A DNA stretch of 64,000 bases from Todiramphus chloris collaris (Eukaryota; Chordata; Aves; Coraciiformes; Alcedinidae): positions 6,512,767 through 6,576,766 of the forward strand of contig JANVCC010000011.1 in NCBI GenBank assembly GCA_025345505.1, written 5' to 3'. This document shows, in pieces, positions 21,000 to 33,740 of this stretch; the first letter of the stretch is position 1; each line of letters opens with the position of its first letter. The notes below the pieces were generated by a model. That model did not search any database and was not told the origin of the DNA. It saw only the letters and a program-made list of their open reading frames with translations. Position numbers and translations under genes: made by a program.

Positions 21000-23900
21000 C
21001 TAGTAGGAGAGAGGTGGTACAGTCGAAACTAACAAAACCTGCTCTTGGCCGTGAGATTTGCCTAAAGGTACCTCTTGGAAGTTAATTTGCTTGCAAAGCA
21101 TTTTAAATGTAGCCATTCCTTCCCCCCCGCTGCATATTACTTATTAACCGTGGAGAACTGTTGGCATTTGAAAGTGAGCCATGGGTGAATGCCTCATTAA
21201 AATACACTGAAAAGCAGTGTATCAATGTGAGATTTTACAATGTGAGATCATTGTAAAAATGCAAATTATGCATATATATATAAAAATGAAATTTTTGACA
21301 TAAATATTTTGCAAATATAGCAGAAAAAAAATAGGCTTTCCATTTCACCTGGATAAAAACGTATTTTAGGTTCTATGTTCAAATTTGCACCCCCTTTCTG
21401 AAAGCCGTGAAATTCAAAGTAGGGAAGGGGGGGGACAGGAAACGCAACAGCATCCTTTATTTGCCCGTTGTGTGTTCGTGTTTGTCTTCATAAGCCTCAA
21501 AATGTCATACTTTGTACACACCACTTCACCTTTACAGTGTGTCACCACAAGATAAGAAAATGAAACTGAAGTTTCTGTCTCCGGCCGACCGAAGCTGGGA
21601 CTGCAAAACTTTCTCTTGGTGTAAATATTAGCCAGCTACTTGCAGAAACGCTGTCCATGAAGAGTATTAATTATGTACTAGGAATCAAGCCATAATGTAA
21701 ACCCGGGTTATTTGGCAAAAACAGTACGTATTGTTCTGCTCCTAGGGGAAAAATGTGGGGGTGGGGAAATCCAGCTCCTCAAACGACTATATTTGTAAGA
21801 TAGAATGCTCGTTAGTACTAATTACAGGAGCAAAACCAAAAATACGAGCAAAACTGCTTTGATGAGGGTATCATGGTCCAAGGCCACCCTCAATATCAGA
21901 TTTGCTGTTTACTAACCAGAAAAGGACTGAGCCTGATCCAAGGTGAAGCAGTTTGCTACCCTTCAGAACACACCCGTCTCCCTGAGACCGAGTATACCCT
22001 GCGTGCCCGAGCAGATCCAGTGTTTTGGTATATTAACTGGTTTACCTTTACTGGTGTTCATATGAGGCCAGTAGTACCTCGGTAAGGTCTACAGGCTCAT
22101 AGAGAGAAGCTGTACATGAGGCCCCTACGCCGATAAGTTGTGAGAACACTCCATGCTCTAGACAGTTCTTGAAACAGCTCATTAAGAGTGGCACAGAAAT
22201 AACGCCCATCAAATCTGTCCTTGGGTTCTCTAATGAAAAGCTGTTTATTATTACAGGAATTGCATGGTACCAGCAATATGTGCAGCGTGGATTCATCTAT
22301 GCCTGCAAATACATACTTCATATACATGTTCTTGAAACCACCCTCCTATCAAAAGCATAGCTTTTGCTGAAATTATTAGTTAGAAATGCTTCCTAGCCCA
22401 GTTGACATAGCTCTTAGTTAAAGGTTTGGGGTTGGTTGTTTTTTTTAACAGACACAGAGAAGGAGTTTGCTGGTATAAAACCCACTAAAAAGCCTCTAAA
22501 CTAGACCTGTGGACTTGGCTTGAGAATTGACAGAAACTGAGAGTTGAAGAAGTTTTGCTGGATAGTTGTGAAATCACAGTATTATGTGAGAAAATGTATC
22601 AAGGTAAGAAGTCTTTCAAGAATTTATTACATTCCAAAACATCTGTAGTTCTGCTTGAAAATACTTGTGGTTTTGCTTGGGTTGAATTTTTTTGGGAAGT
22701 TTACTAAAATTCCTTTAAACTGTTTTATAGCTAGGCAAAGATGGGGGAAAAAAAGATCTCTAGGCACCCAGGAATGTTCTTGCTGCTTTTCATTCTGGAA
22801 AAGTGGAAAAAAAAAAATAATGGAAAATGCATCCTTTTTGACATGTTTGGATAAGAAAAACACAGACTTTAAAGAAGCGAACACGCTGTAGAGCTTTAAA
22901 TATTGGTTTAATGAGATGTAAATTATCCCCCTGCATATGAGGTAAAGTCCTTTGTTCTCCAGCCGAGATTCACTTAAGGAAGCAGACAGTGTTTCTCTGT
23001 GGGCCTCCCGAAGGGCGAAAAGCTTTACACTCTTCCTCAAGCCTCCAAAGCAGCTTTGCTGTCATCAGCCTCACACTCTTTGCTGGCTGATTTGTAGAAC
23101 AGCCTCGACTAGAAAGTTTGCCAATGTAGCTACAGTAGAAGAGCTGGTAAACCCTCCTTGAGACAGAATCCAATTTAAATTGTTTTAATAACTATATATT
23201 GCTCATATCAGAATGGCAAAGGATGTTTTGCTGTTGGAAGTACGTCTGCAGGTTTTTTCCAGCAAAGCTGTATTGATTGGTGAATGTTGCTATGGTCCTG
23301 GTACTGCTAAGTCAGCAAAACTTTTAAATATAAACCAGGCTGCCGTTATCTGCCAGTCAGATTACTGCTCATCTAGGTCACAGAGGTCTCATGCAGCTTC
23401 CCTCACTTTTATTCACATTTAGAGTTGTACCTTGGTGACCTCTGACCAAATAACCATAAGCCTTTTATATCTGGATTATCTCCCATTTAGGGCTAAGCAC
23501 CTAGGTTGCCCTGGATGTGGAGAGCCCAGTTTTGTTCATAAGGTCAAAATGTAAGAAATGCTGTAATTACAGATGCAGGAAAGTACAAAAAATTGCAGTT
23601 TACTCTTCCAGCATCTGCTGGGGAATAGGGCTGAACTGTAGATTCATGATGAAGGGATCATCCACTAACATTTCTGTGTTTATGAAATTCTTCACATTGT
23701 AACTTTTCTAATACAGTTTAGGTTGCAAAACCTCAGAAATTCTTAAGAGAAGCTGAATGTATTTAGTTTAAAACATTTGATGAGTTGGTAGTTAGGAAAA
23801 ATTAAAATACTGACATACTGAAAAATATGTTTAGTATGGCTAGATGAATATCCCATATTATTGCCCTTCAAAGCTTTGCAGTATAGTCCTGACAGCTTGT

Positions 23901-26900
23901 AATCACTGTGACATCTTCATTCTGATGGGTTCATCTTTACCAGAAAGCAGACAGACTACAAACAGCAGCGAGCCAGGATCAAAGGCTAAGGAGAGATAGG
24001 GAAGGAACTGTTGAATCCACATATTCCCGCCTTTGTCAATCTCTGCTAAATACCATGACATAAAAGCCAGATCTCTGAAATATTTTGGACTATAATATCA
24101 AACCCAGTATTTGGTATGTGGATATAAAACCCAAGGATGTGCCAGCAAGCTTTTGGGAACCACATCTTTAATCACACCAACTCTAACTAGCTGGGCTGCT
24201 GTAAGAACCTGACCACAGCAGCTTGTGTTCCTGGTGCCAAAGACTTGCTGAGTTCCCACAAAGACCTGTACAGTCTCTCGAAACCCCCTGTTGTCACAGG
24301 TGGATTGTTATTGCTACCTGAGTGGACTTGCCACCAACTCACCTTCTGAAATGACATCTTGGGAAACTGAAAGACTCGAAACTCAGATATATTTTACTCT
24401 GGCACTTCTGTGTCATCTTCAACTACCCGGGCAGATATTTATTACTGTTCTGAGCTACCTGTGATTGGGCGACATTTTGCTCGGCAAAGTTCTGGGTTGC
24501 TACAGAAACTGTCTCTGCAGATCCATTCAATCAAGCAAGGCTCTAATGACAAGACTCATGCTTTCAGCAGGAACATAAATAATTCACATTTTTACTGGCC
24601 TGCTCTCCGTGCCTTCCCTACAAGCAAGCTGGTGGCTCAAAGGAAAGCAGATGTGGTTAGCTGGAACTCATACCTAGGGAGTTAAAGGCGTGTTTACTAA
24701 AGTATATTGTATTTTCAAAACATTTTGCTTCAGAGCCTTATTTATTTATTTATTTAGAGTGGGACAACACCAGCGAGCCTCTCTGTCAACTGTTTTTCAA
24801 AAATATAATGGGAGAAACCCTTCCTTTACCTAACCCCACTCCTATCACATGGCATCACACTCTGCCAGCTGGCCCTCGCTGCAGTACAGCCACCAAGGAG
24901 GCAGCTGGCTTTCTGACTGATAAAGCACACGGTCATGTAGCACCGTGGAATTAACCTGGAAAAGATCCCCTGGCATTTCAGATTATCTTGGCCGTCCCTA
25001 GCCATGTGTAGAAGCAGCCATCGGCACAGATAGCGCTGGGTGACCGCAGCCGGGAGGGACTCACACCATTTGGACTCTGCTTATGCATGATGCTGGAACT
25101 CTGTGTTAAAACGTGACATCGAGCTGTGTAACTACTAGAACACTTCTACACACAAAAAGAAGAGGCTTCCGTCTGTATGAGTTGTAAAATCTTCTCACTC
25201 TGACTTTTGCTGTCTATACAAACTATCAGTCCAGCGTGTAATCCACCCCCCTCTCAACCACACTTCTGTTGTCTGGATCTGGGAGTTCAACTCTTCCTTC
25301 TGCAACAACAACATTCCCTTTTACAACCGTTTTCAGCGAGTATGAGGTGGATGCCAGTGAGTATGGGATGAACAGGACTCTGCAGCAGTGTCTGAATGAA
25401 CCAAGTTCTTGTCCACCTTTAGCAAGTCAATCGCTCAAGAGCTTTGTGAGTAAATTCCATGTAGTTAAATAATATTTAGGTTGTATTTGTGCTTAACATG
25501 ACTGCAGCTAGCCTGGCTAATTAGTCCCTACATTAACCTACTAGAAATGCTGGAAGTGATTTACATAATGAATTTACAGCCTGCACAACTGCATGCTCAC
25601 AGTGACCGAGGATCTGACCAGTAGAGAAGCATCTGGTCTTTGCATTAATACTGTAAAAATGTAAAAAAAAAAAAAAAGAAAGGAAAAAAGGCAATGTGAA
25701 CACCAAGCTCTGAAAAGGAAGTTCCTTTACTTCTTATGGAAGCAGACCCCAGATGGACCTCTGCAGGTGCATCACTCTGTACTGCCTGTGAATCACTGAT
25801 AAATACTTTCTGAGTACAGATACACAACCAGTTTCACACCAATGCTATAGAAGTTTCAGCTGCTTTGCTTATGAGACTGTTATATGAGACAAAAGCCCTA
25901 CTGAACTATGCATCTTCAGTGGTTTTTTTCTTCTCCAAGTGTTTTCTTACCCACACAAGGATTTCTATTGGTTTGATAAGACTTTTTTTCAGATAGATTG
26001 ATGTTGACAGCTATTAAAGTCTTTGTTACCTACAGATTAAAAAAAAAAAAAAAAAAGAAAAAACGTTGTCTAATATTTACAAGGGATTTAAAAATATGTA
26101 TATTTGTGTTGTGGTTTTTTTTTAATTAAAAGCAAAGCTCCAGATTGTCTTGTAACAGAAGAACACCGTCCATCAGAAAATGCATGGTTTGACTCTAAGA
26201 TGCAAAGTAGTTTTCCCTGAAGTCAGTAGATAAGGTGGGTGGTGTTCTTTCTTTCTCGCTCTTCTGTTAGATCAGAAGGAAGGTCCATGAATGGAATTTG
26301 ATACTGTGCCTCAGGGGGCATTTTTCTGTGAAGAAATGTCCTTGCTCCTGGCTAAAAACTCTGTTCACTTAACCTGAAAGTGTCAATTTTTAAGGTTCAG
26401 CTCACACTACTAACCCAATGATAGCTTTGTATTGTGAAAAACCTTTGTGTGTGTAATGTATTACAAAAGGTTTCCAGCATTTCTGTTGAGAAAAGCAAAT
26501 CTGGTTTAAATGGCATTTTAACTCTTACTTAACACATCTGTGTGCCAGCAATGTTAACACTCACAGGACCTTGAGTAGAGGCTAAACCAGACACTCTCCC
26601 ACACCCATGCTGGATGGCTTGCACCTCTCTGCATCTTCCTATCAATGCATCTCATTCCTCTCTAATTTTCAGTCTGGACAAGAAAACCCATGCACCAGTC
26701 AGAAAATGGTTATTTTTACGGTGACATGAGCTTGTGTGGTTATTAAATAAAATTGTTGCTAGCTCAGTGGCAGAAAGGCTTCCAGGAAATCCATCTCTCC
26801 TTATCCTACCCAGGACAGCCCTCTTGTATAAAATATTTTTAAAATAATAATAATAATATAAAAAAATTGAACCACAGTGGGCTGGACTTTGCGGCCACTT

Positions 26901-29900
26901 AAACCAGAGAAACCATATAGAGGGTGGGGGGACTGCAGCATTATCAGCATGTTATCTCTTGATATCCAGAAAAGGCTCTTCCCTGATTCTTCAAACAGGA
27001 TTTTCCTGTTACTGTCTGTGGGCTGGAAGGTTTAACCACAGTCTGACTCTTCCTACTGCTATGATGTTAATTGTCTCCCAGAGATGGTTATGGATATTGA
27101 GTAAAGAGTCAGTGCTCTGCACACCCAGCCTTTCTAGGGGACAGCTGTCATTATCACAAAACAGCCAAGCACGCAACTGCTCCCCTCAACCCTTTATATT
27201 AATGAACAGTTTTTGCCTTAAGCCTATTTTGTATCTTTTAAGAAGATTAAAAGAATTAAAGAGAAACCAAGTGACCTGTTTAGTCCATTAATATTAAGCA
27301 TATGACCCATAGCTTCATCTTATACAGGGACAGAATAAGCAGAAGGACATGATTATACACCTTTTATGCTGCTCTTGAGGACTTTCAAGCGGGAATGCTG
27401 TGTCTGCATCCACCTCCAGGGGATCCCCAAAGCTCCATAGTTGCATACACATGCCATCATCCACAATTCTTGGAAAAGCACCCTATTTTGGTTGTAGCAG
27501 AGTAGTTATTTCAATATATGAAGAGGAAAACTACCTTGTCTGTGCTGCAAAGGTTTTGAGGAGGTGGAAAACACATGGGGGGTGGGTGGGATGAGTAATG
27601 TGAAACCACAGCACCCCTGCAGACCCTATCTGAGGGCTCCTGCACGAGTGCCGGGTGAACCACTAGCACTTCCTTCATCAGTGGTCTGAGTAAACCCTGC
27701 TCGTCACATCCGTGCAATGGTGGTATGTTGGTGTGAGGAACATGGAGGAGACAGAGAATATGGCCTTTAAAGAGGGACCCTGCAGCAGATCTGTGCCTGA
27801 CAACCTGTTCTCTAGGGCTGCAAGTCAAACTGATAAAAGCATGATGAAGCCGTTCTTCACATACTGGTGGTGCCTAAAGCCCTCGCCTTTCCAGCTGAGC
27901 CTCAGTAATGCCAAACTGAAGTGCAATCTTTTTAAGGACTTCGTAGGTACTACTCTAAAACAATTCACCATCTGACCTAAGTGGAGATGTTCGAAAAAGT
28001 ACTCACAATACTCTTCAAGACCATCATAAAAGTCCTGGGCTAAGTCCTTAGTGCTTTTACAGTCTGTTTGCCCGAGTTTTGGCAAGGAAAATACACCAGC
28101 TACAGTTTATCTGCATGCTGTAGAAACATACAGCTTCCTAATATCCCTGCCTCTTTGCAGGACTGTGTTTGTCCAAAAAGTACTTGCACTAAGTATTGTC
28201 AATCATAAACAATCCAAAATGAATTAACAAACCATTCTCTTCACATTGGGAGCAGCTGGTAAATTGGGGTATACTGTGAGAATCACTGCTTGGAGATGTG
28301 CCAGGTGAGACAGAGATTGGCACAGGTTACTAGTCTGGTCATGATCAGTTCTTGATTTGAGTTGGGTTTCTTTGAGACAATACTGTTTTGGGGTAACTTG
28401 GCATAATTTAAATCATACTTTAAGACAAATGATGAAAGTCATGTATTTCTGTGTTTAATTAACCACTTCAGTGCTATGAAAGGAGACAGAATCTAGTCCC
28501 ATAATAAAAACGACCCTTGATAATCCAGGTGTATACACATATATGCGTTCTACATTTTATAAGATATAGGCTGCAATTTCAGTTAAGTCAATAAATTAGC
28601 AGATTGAAATAGATTCACATCACTCCATCTCCACGTTAATACAGCAGACGACCAGACTATATACATACTGATGAGCTGGTAAACTGCATCAGAACTCGGC
28701 AGTAAGCTGGCACATTAGCAGGTTGCTCAAATAAAATCTTTATAGATTCTCTCTGTCTGCTTTTTCTTCCTGTTAGTAGAAATTCTGTCTTCTCTTTTTG
28801 CCCTTTCCCTTCTTGCTGTTTCTATCACAGGAATAAGGAAGTGCACAGGAACCTATTTGTTTCACTCACACTATGTGAAACTCTGTAAAAATTACACACC
28901 AGCACATAAATAAGCAGAGGACCAGCAAATATGCTTTATTTAAGCTCTACATCTATTATAAAGGGCCTCACACTGCAAACCTTGCAAAGACACAAACATT
29001 TAAAGGGGCAAAAATCAGACTGATTAATACAGCCCAACAAGTTAGCTCTGCTGAGGTGCTTTATGAGTCTTTCTCCTTTGCCTTGTCTTTTTATTGCTCT
29101 CTACCTCTGTACTCTGCTTGTGTAAATGTAAATGATCGGGAAAACAACTTGATGCTTCCAGGCCAAAGTTTAGTAATGGGTTTAAATTCAAATCACTATG
29201 TTCTGCAATTTACTCTTGCCTTGTAAGGGTGCAAATCAACACAGTAAGCACAGGGCAGGGGAATACCATTTTTGGCAGTTAACTAAGGAACTCACATTAT
29301 AATCCTTCTAGACACTTAAAGGCAGGCACCTCCTTGTTTTGGAGGTAAGAAACATGTATAAAGATATTAGCACTCTGATAAAACCAGCAGATCTTTGAGG
29401 CGGACCTACTTCCAGTTTTCCCTTTGAAACAAGTGTTCCAAAATACAAAGCTCTTAACTTCAGAAATCAGACTTTTTTAAAACATAAAGGAATATCTTTT
29501 TAAAAAAAAATAGAGACCACTTCAAGTCAGGCAGAGCAAAAAGTTTCTAAATTAACTCTCTGTAGGGCAAGTCCTTTCTTTCAATCCCTTCTTTCTGTCC
29601 CGTCCTGCTCATAGAATGGTTCACCCAACTCATTGTGCTTAACTGCACCAAAGAAGGACATCTCATCCCCTTTCACAGGTCCAACCATGGCTGCAGCCAT
29701 GTCCAAGACAAGAGAGAGGCAGCCTTCCTCCCTAGTGCCAAACAACACCCTGTGTGGTTTATTATATATCGTGTTCCAGGGAACAGGATACATGGTAAAA
29801 ATGAGCAGATCAGGTACCATCCTTGCGGGCTAGAAAATGAGGCCTGATGGCTCTTTTGCCCTGCAGCAGTCGGTTCGATGCTCTGTGCAACTGCCTACCT

Positions 29901-30484
29901 TGTCTTGTTTCCAACCAGCTGTGGATCCAGGTGGGTGTTCATTATAGATGAATATATTTGGCAGTTGTATGTCTTGCGTTGACTGATGCAGCTGAATGAA
30001 GGTGCACTGGCACATCTGTAGCACGTGAGAACATTCATAAGTTATCAACAGCTACATTCTCAGTATTGCAAGACAGATAACTATCATGGGGGCTTGTGCT
30101 TGGGGTTTTTTTGAGTGTTCATTTTGTGCTGTTTCTTGATAAGGGATGTTACAGCCTGTGTAATGTAAGGGATGTAGGCAGTCGCTTTGGAGACAGACCC
30201 AAGAGGCTGGTGATTTCACACCAGAGCTGCTGTATGCCTTCATCAGAGTTTGTGACCCAGGCCACGGTTTGATGAAGTAAACACATCTTGTGATCTTGTG
30301 TCCCGTGTATTGGTTGCATAAAAAGGGTGAGTGCACAAACATGAACCTCACAAAGCAAGTTAATTAATTAATTTACTTACAATATGACCAAAATGATTAA
30401 AAACAAAGCAATGCTCTGTATTTTATACAATTTAGACTGCAATTTGTTCAGTCAATAAATCAGCAGATTCAAATTGTCCAGTCA
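21000..30484. other. Intergenic DNA between PCF11 and RAB30, left part
   Basis: No gene recognised. It contains A-runs near 25,658-25,680 and 26,039-26,056, a TTTA repeat near 24,740-24,758, and a 65-bp segment (28,550-28,620) similar to 30,418-30,480. Open frames are short and match no family I know. Confidence 0.7.
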
Positions 30485-30522
30485 TCAAGGGGAAGGGGGA
30501 GGGGGTCAGTAATCTCACTTTT

Positions 30523-30963
30523 TTGACTGCTTGTGATGTACAGTGGGGCGGATCATTAAGGGATAAGGAATGGAATCCAGATAAGGGTTCTATACTTGGT
30601 ACCCTGGGGAAAGCCAGTGACGATGCACTGGGACACCCCATAGGAGTCAAAGGGGAGTCACATAAGAGGATGATTTGGCCAGCCCAGCTGAAATGCCTTT
30701 ATACCAATGCACGAAGTATGAGCAACAAACAGGGGGAGCTTGAAGCCATGATGCTCCAAGAAAACTATGATATTGTGGCCATCACAGAAACGTGGTGGGA
30801 TGCCACACATAACTGGAGTACCATAACTGAAGGCTACAAGTTTTTTAGGAGGGATAGACAGGGAAGGAGGGGTGGTGGAGTGGCCGTATATGTTAGAGAA
30901 TGTCATGAGACATCCGAAATCGAGTACAGTGAAGATGAGGTTGATCTCTTTGGATTAAGTTAA
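30523..30963 (+). pseudogene. CR1 ORF2 remnant, start of endonuclease domain
   Basis: A 146-codon open segment in frame 1 containing CLYTNARSMSNKQGELEAM, ITETWWD and GGGVAVYV, the N-terminal blocks of the APE-type endonuclease of CR1 ORF2. It stops at LFGLS, where the family continues; the continuation is in another frame from about 30,958, so a small indel broke it. Confidence 0.85.
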
Positions 30964-32171
30964 GGGCTAATAAGGCTGATACAGCTGTGGGAGTCTGCTA
31001 TAGACCCCCCAATCAGAGCAGTGAGGAGGATGAAGCTTTCTATAAGCAGCTGAGAGAAATCTCACAGTCACTTGCTGTTGTGGTTTTGGGGGACTTTAAC
31101 CTCCCAGATGTCTGCTGGGAATACAACACAGCAGAGAGGGAACAATCCAAGAAGTTCCTGGAATGTATGGAGGACAGCTTTTTCACACAGCTGGTAAATG
31201 AGCCAACTAGGGAAGGAGAACTTCTGGACCTGCTCCTTGTGAACAGGGAAGAACTTGTCGGGGAGGTAAAGGTTGGAGGCCGCCTAGGGCATAGTGATCA
31301 CGAGATGATTGAGTTTTCAATCCTTAGGGAAACAAGGAGAGGGGTTAGTAAAACTACCAGCTTGGACTTCCAGAGGGCAAACTTTGACTTGTTCAGGAGA
31401 CTGATTGACAAAGTCCCTTGGGAGGCTGAGCTGAAGGATATAGGAGTCCAGCAAGGCTGGACATACTTCAGGAGAATAGTCTTAAAGGCACAGGAGCAGG
31501 CTGTCCCTACCTGCCGAAAAACAAGCAGACAGGGAAAGAGACTGGCCTGGCTAAATAGGGACCTTTGGTTAGACCTCAAAAACAAAAGGAGAGTCTATGA
31601 CCTCTGGAAGAGAGGACAGGTCTCTTATGTAGACTATAAAGATGTTGCGAAGAAATGCAGGGAGAAGATTAGGAGGTCCAAAGCACAGCTTGAGCTTAAC
31701 CTTGCTAAGGCTGTTAAGGATAATAAAAAATGTTTCTATAAATACATTAACAACAAAAGGAGAATTAGGGAAAATCTCCATCGTTTATTGGATGCAGAGG
31801 GAAACTTAGTAACAAAGGATGAGGAGAAGGTTGAGGTGCTTAACGCCTACTTTGCCTCAGTCTTCAGCAGTGGAATGAGCTATACCCTGGACCTCCAGCC
31901 TCATAAGCTGGGTGACAGGGAGGGAAAGGAGAATGAGGTCATCGTGATTAAAGAGGAGGTGGTCAGGGACCTTCTACACCACTTGGATGCACACAAATCT
32001 ATGGGACCAGACGGGTTACACTCCAGGGTGCTGAAAGAGCTGGCAGATGTGCTCTCCAAGCCACTTTCCATTATTTATCTGAAGTCTTGGCTAACTGGGG
32101 AGGTCCCAATGGACTGGAGGTTAGCAAATGTGACGCCCAAGAAAGGCAGAAAGGAGGATCCAAGTAACTAA
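30958..32171 (+). pseudogene. CR1 ORF2 remnant, endonuclease end to reverse transcriptase start
   Basis: A frame-0 segment of about 400 codons. It has the ANKADTAVGVCYRPPNQ, LGDFNLPD and SDHEMIEF endonuclease motifs, a basic linker, then the HKSMGPDGLHSRVLKELAD reverse transcriptase motif. The premature TAA at 32,169 replaces a family tyrosine just before RPVSLTS. Confidence 0.85.
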
Positions 32172-32239
32172 AGACCTGTCAGTCTGACCTCGGTACCAGG
32201 GAAGGTCATGGAACAGATCATCTTGAGTGCTCTTACAAG

Positions 32240-33076
32240 TTGCATAGAGGGCAACCGCGGATCAGGGCAAGTCAGCATGGGTTTAGGAAAGGCAGATCTT
32301 GCCTGATGAACCCGATCTCCTTCTATGACAAGATGACCCAACTATTGGATGAGGGAAAGGCTGTGGATGTGGTCTACCTGGACTTCCGGAAGGCTTTTGA
32401 CACTGTTCCCCATAGATTTCTAATGGAAAAACTGGCTGCTCATGACCTGGATGAGAATACCATCTGCTGGATCAAGCACTGGCTGGACGGACGGGCCCAG
32501 AGAGTAGTGGCCAATTGTACNNNNNNNNNNNNNNNNNNNNNNNNNNNNNNNNNNNNNNNNNNNNNNNNNNNNNNNNNNNNNNNNNNNNNNNNNNNNNNNN
32601 NNNNNNNNNNNNNNNNNNNNCATAGATTTCTAATGGAAAAACTGGCTGCTCATGACCTGGATGAGAATACCATCTGCTGGATCAAGCACTGGCTGGACGG
32701 ACGGGCCCAGAGAGTAGTGGCCAATGGTACTAAATCCAGCTGGTGGCAGGTCACAAGTGGTGTTCCTCAGGGATCAGTGCTGGGGCCGTTTCTATTTAAC
32801 ATCTTTATTGATGATCTTGATGAAGACATAGAGTCTATCATCAGTAAACTTGCAGATGACACCAAGTTAGGCAGGTGTGTTGATCTGCGTGAGGATAGAG
32901 AGGCTCTCCAGAGAGACTTAGATAGACTGGATCGCTGGGCCACTGCTAATGGTGTGAGTTTCAACAAGGCCAAGTGCCAGGTCCTGCACTTGGGCTGCAG
33001 CAACCCCATGCAGAGCTACAGGCTGGGGCAGTGTGGTTGGAGAGCTGTCTGGCAGATTGGGATCTGGGGGTTATAA
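32240..33076 (+). pseudogene. CR1 ORF2 remnant, reverse transcriptase palm, interrupted by the gap
   Basis: A frame-2 segment with [39 protein letters not shown] and the catalytic ADDTKLG. The 100 N plus a 110-bp repeated block add 210 bases, a multiple of three, so the frame looks open across the gap although the insertion is artificial. The frame is lost near 33,030. Confidence 0.85.
32521..32620. other. Assembly gap (100 N)
   Basis: A run of exactly 100 N, the usual placeholder for a gap of unknown size, inside the CR1 reverse transcriptase region. The 110 bp on each side are the same sequence except for one base. Confidence 0.99.
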
Positions 33077-33651
33077 TAGACGTGAAAATGAACATGAGCC
33101 AGCAGTGTGCCCAAATGGCAAAGAAGGCCAACGGCATCCTGGCCTGTATTAGAAACAGTGTGACCAGCAGAAGCAGGGAAGCGATTGTCCCCCTGTACTC
33201 AGCACTGGGGAGGCCTCACCTCGAGTGCTGTGTCCAGGTTTGGGCACCTCAGTACAAGAGAGATACTGACGTGCTGGAGCGGGTGCAGAGGAGGGCAGCA
33301 AAGCTGGTCAAGGGACTGGAGAAGAGATCATATGAGGATAGTTTGAAGGAGCTGGGACTGTTTAGTTTGAGGAAGAGGAGGCTGAGGGGAGACCTCATCA
33401 CTCTCTACAACTACCTGAAAGGACATTGTAGAGAGGCTGGTGCTGGTCTCTTCTCTCAGGTAATTAGGGATAGAACCAGAGGGAACGGCCTCAAGCTGAA
33501 ACAAGGTAGGTTTAGACTAGACATTAGGAAAAAATTCTTCACTGAAAGGGTAGTGAAACATTGGAATGGGCTGCCCAGGGATGTGGTTGAGTCACCATCC
33601 CTGGATGTGTTTAAACATTGCTTGGATGTGGTGTTGGGGGATATGGTCTAG
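32974..33651 (+). pseudogene. CR1 ORF2 remnant, C-terminal part
   Basis: A 225-codon frame-1 segment containing [32 protein letters not shown] and [16 protein letters not shown], the C-terminal region typical of CR1 ORF2, and ending in the natural stop before the CR1 3' tail. Confidence 0.85.
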
Positions 33652-33740
33652 GGGTGAACTTGTAGAGTAGGGCCAATGGTTGGACACGATGATCCCAAGG
33701 GTCTTTTCCAACCTGAGTGATTCTGTGATTATGATTCAAG

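Larger units (their letters stand above)
30485..33740 (+). mobile_element. CR1 LINE, 5'-truncated and inactivated, with ORF2 remnants
   Basis: A chicken-repeat-1 non-LTR retrotransposon of about 3.2 kb ending in the CR1 tail (GATCCCAAGGGTCTTTTCCA, then ATTCTGTGATTATGATT). The ORF2 remnant carries an endonuclease (TNARSM near 30,700; LGDFN near 31,090; GHSDHEMIEF near 31,300) and reverse transcriptase (YLDFRKAFDTVPH near 32,390; [11 protein letters not shown] near 32,760; ADDTKLG near 32,855). Lesions: a frameshift near 30,955, a nonsense TAA at 32,169-32,171 where the family has tyrosine, a frameshift near 32,240, an assembly gap, and a frameshift near 33,030. ORF1 is absent. The copy is not autonomous. 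Confidence 0.93.

Noticed and set aside
20256-21003. Long arginine- and proline-rich open frames on plus upstream of PCF11
   Set aside because: Driven by CpG-island composition, with no family resemblance; a divergent non-coding transcript is possible but unsupported.
27712-28085. Open frames of 87 and 86 codons on opposite strands
   Set aside because: Complementary open frames of this size are expected by chance; neither resembles a transposase or other family on inspection.
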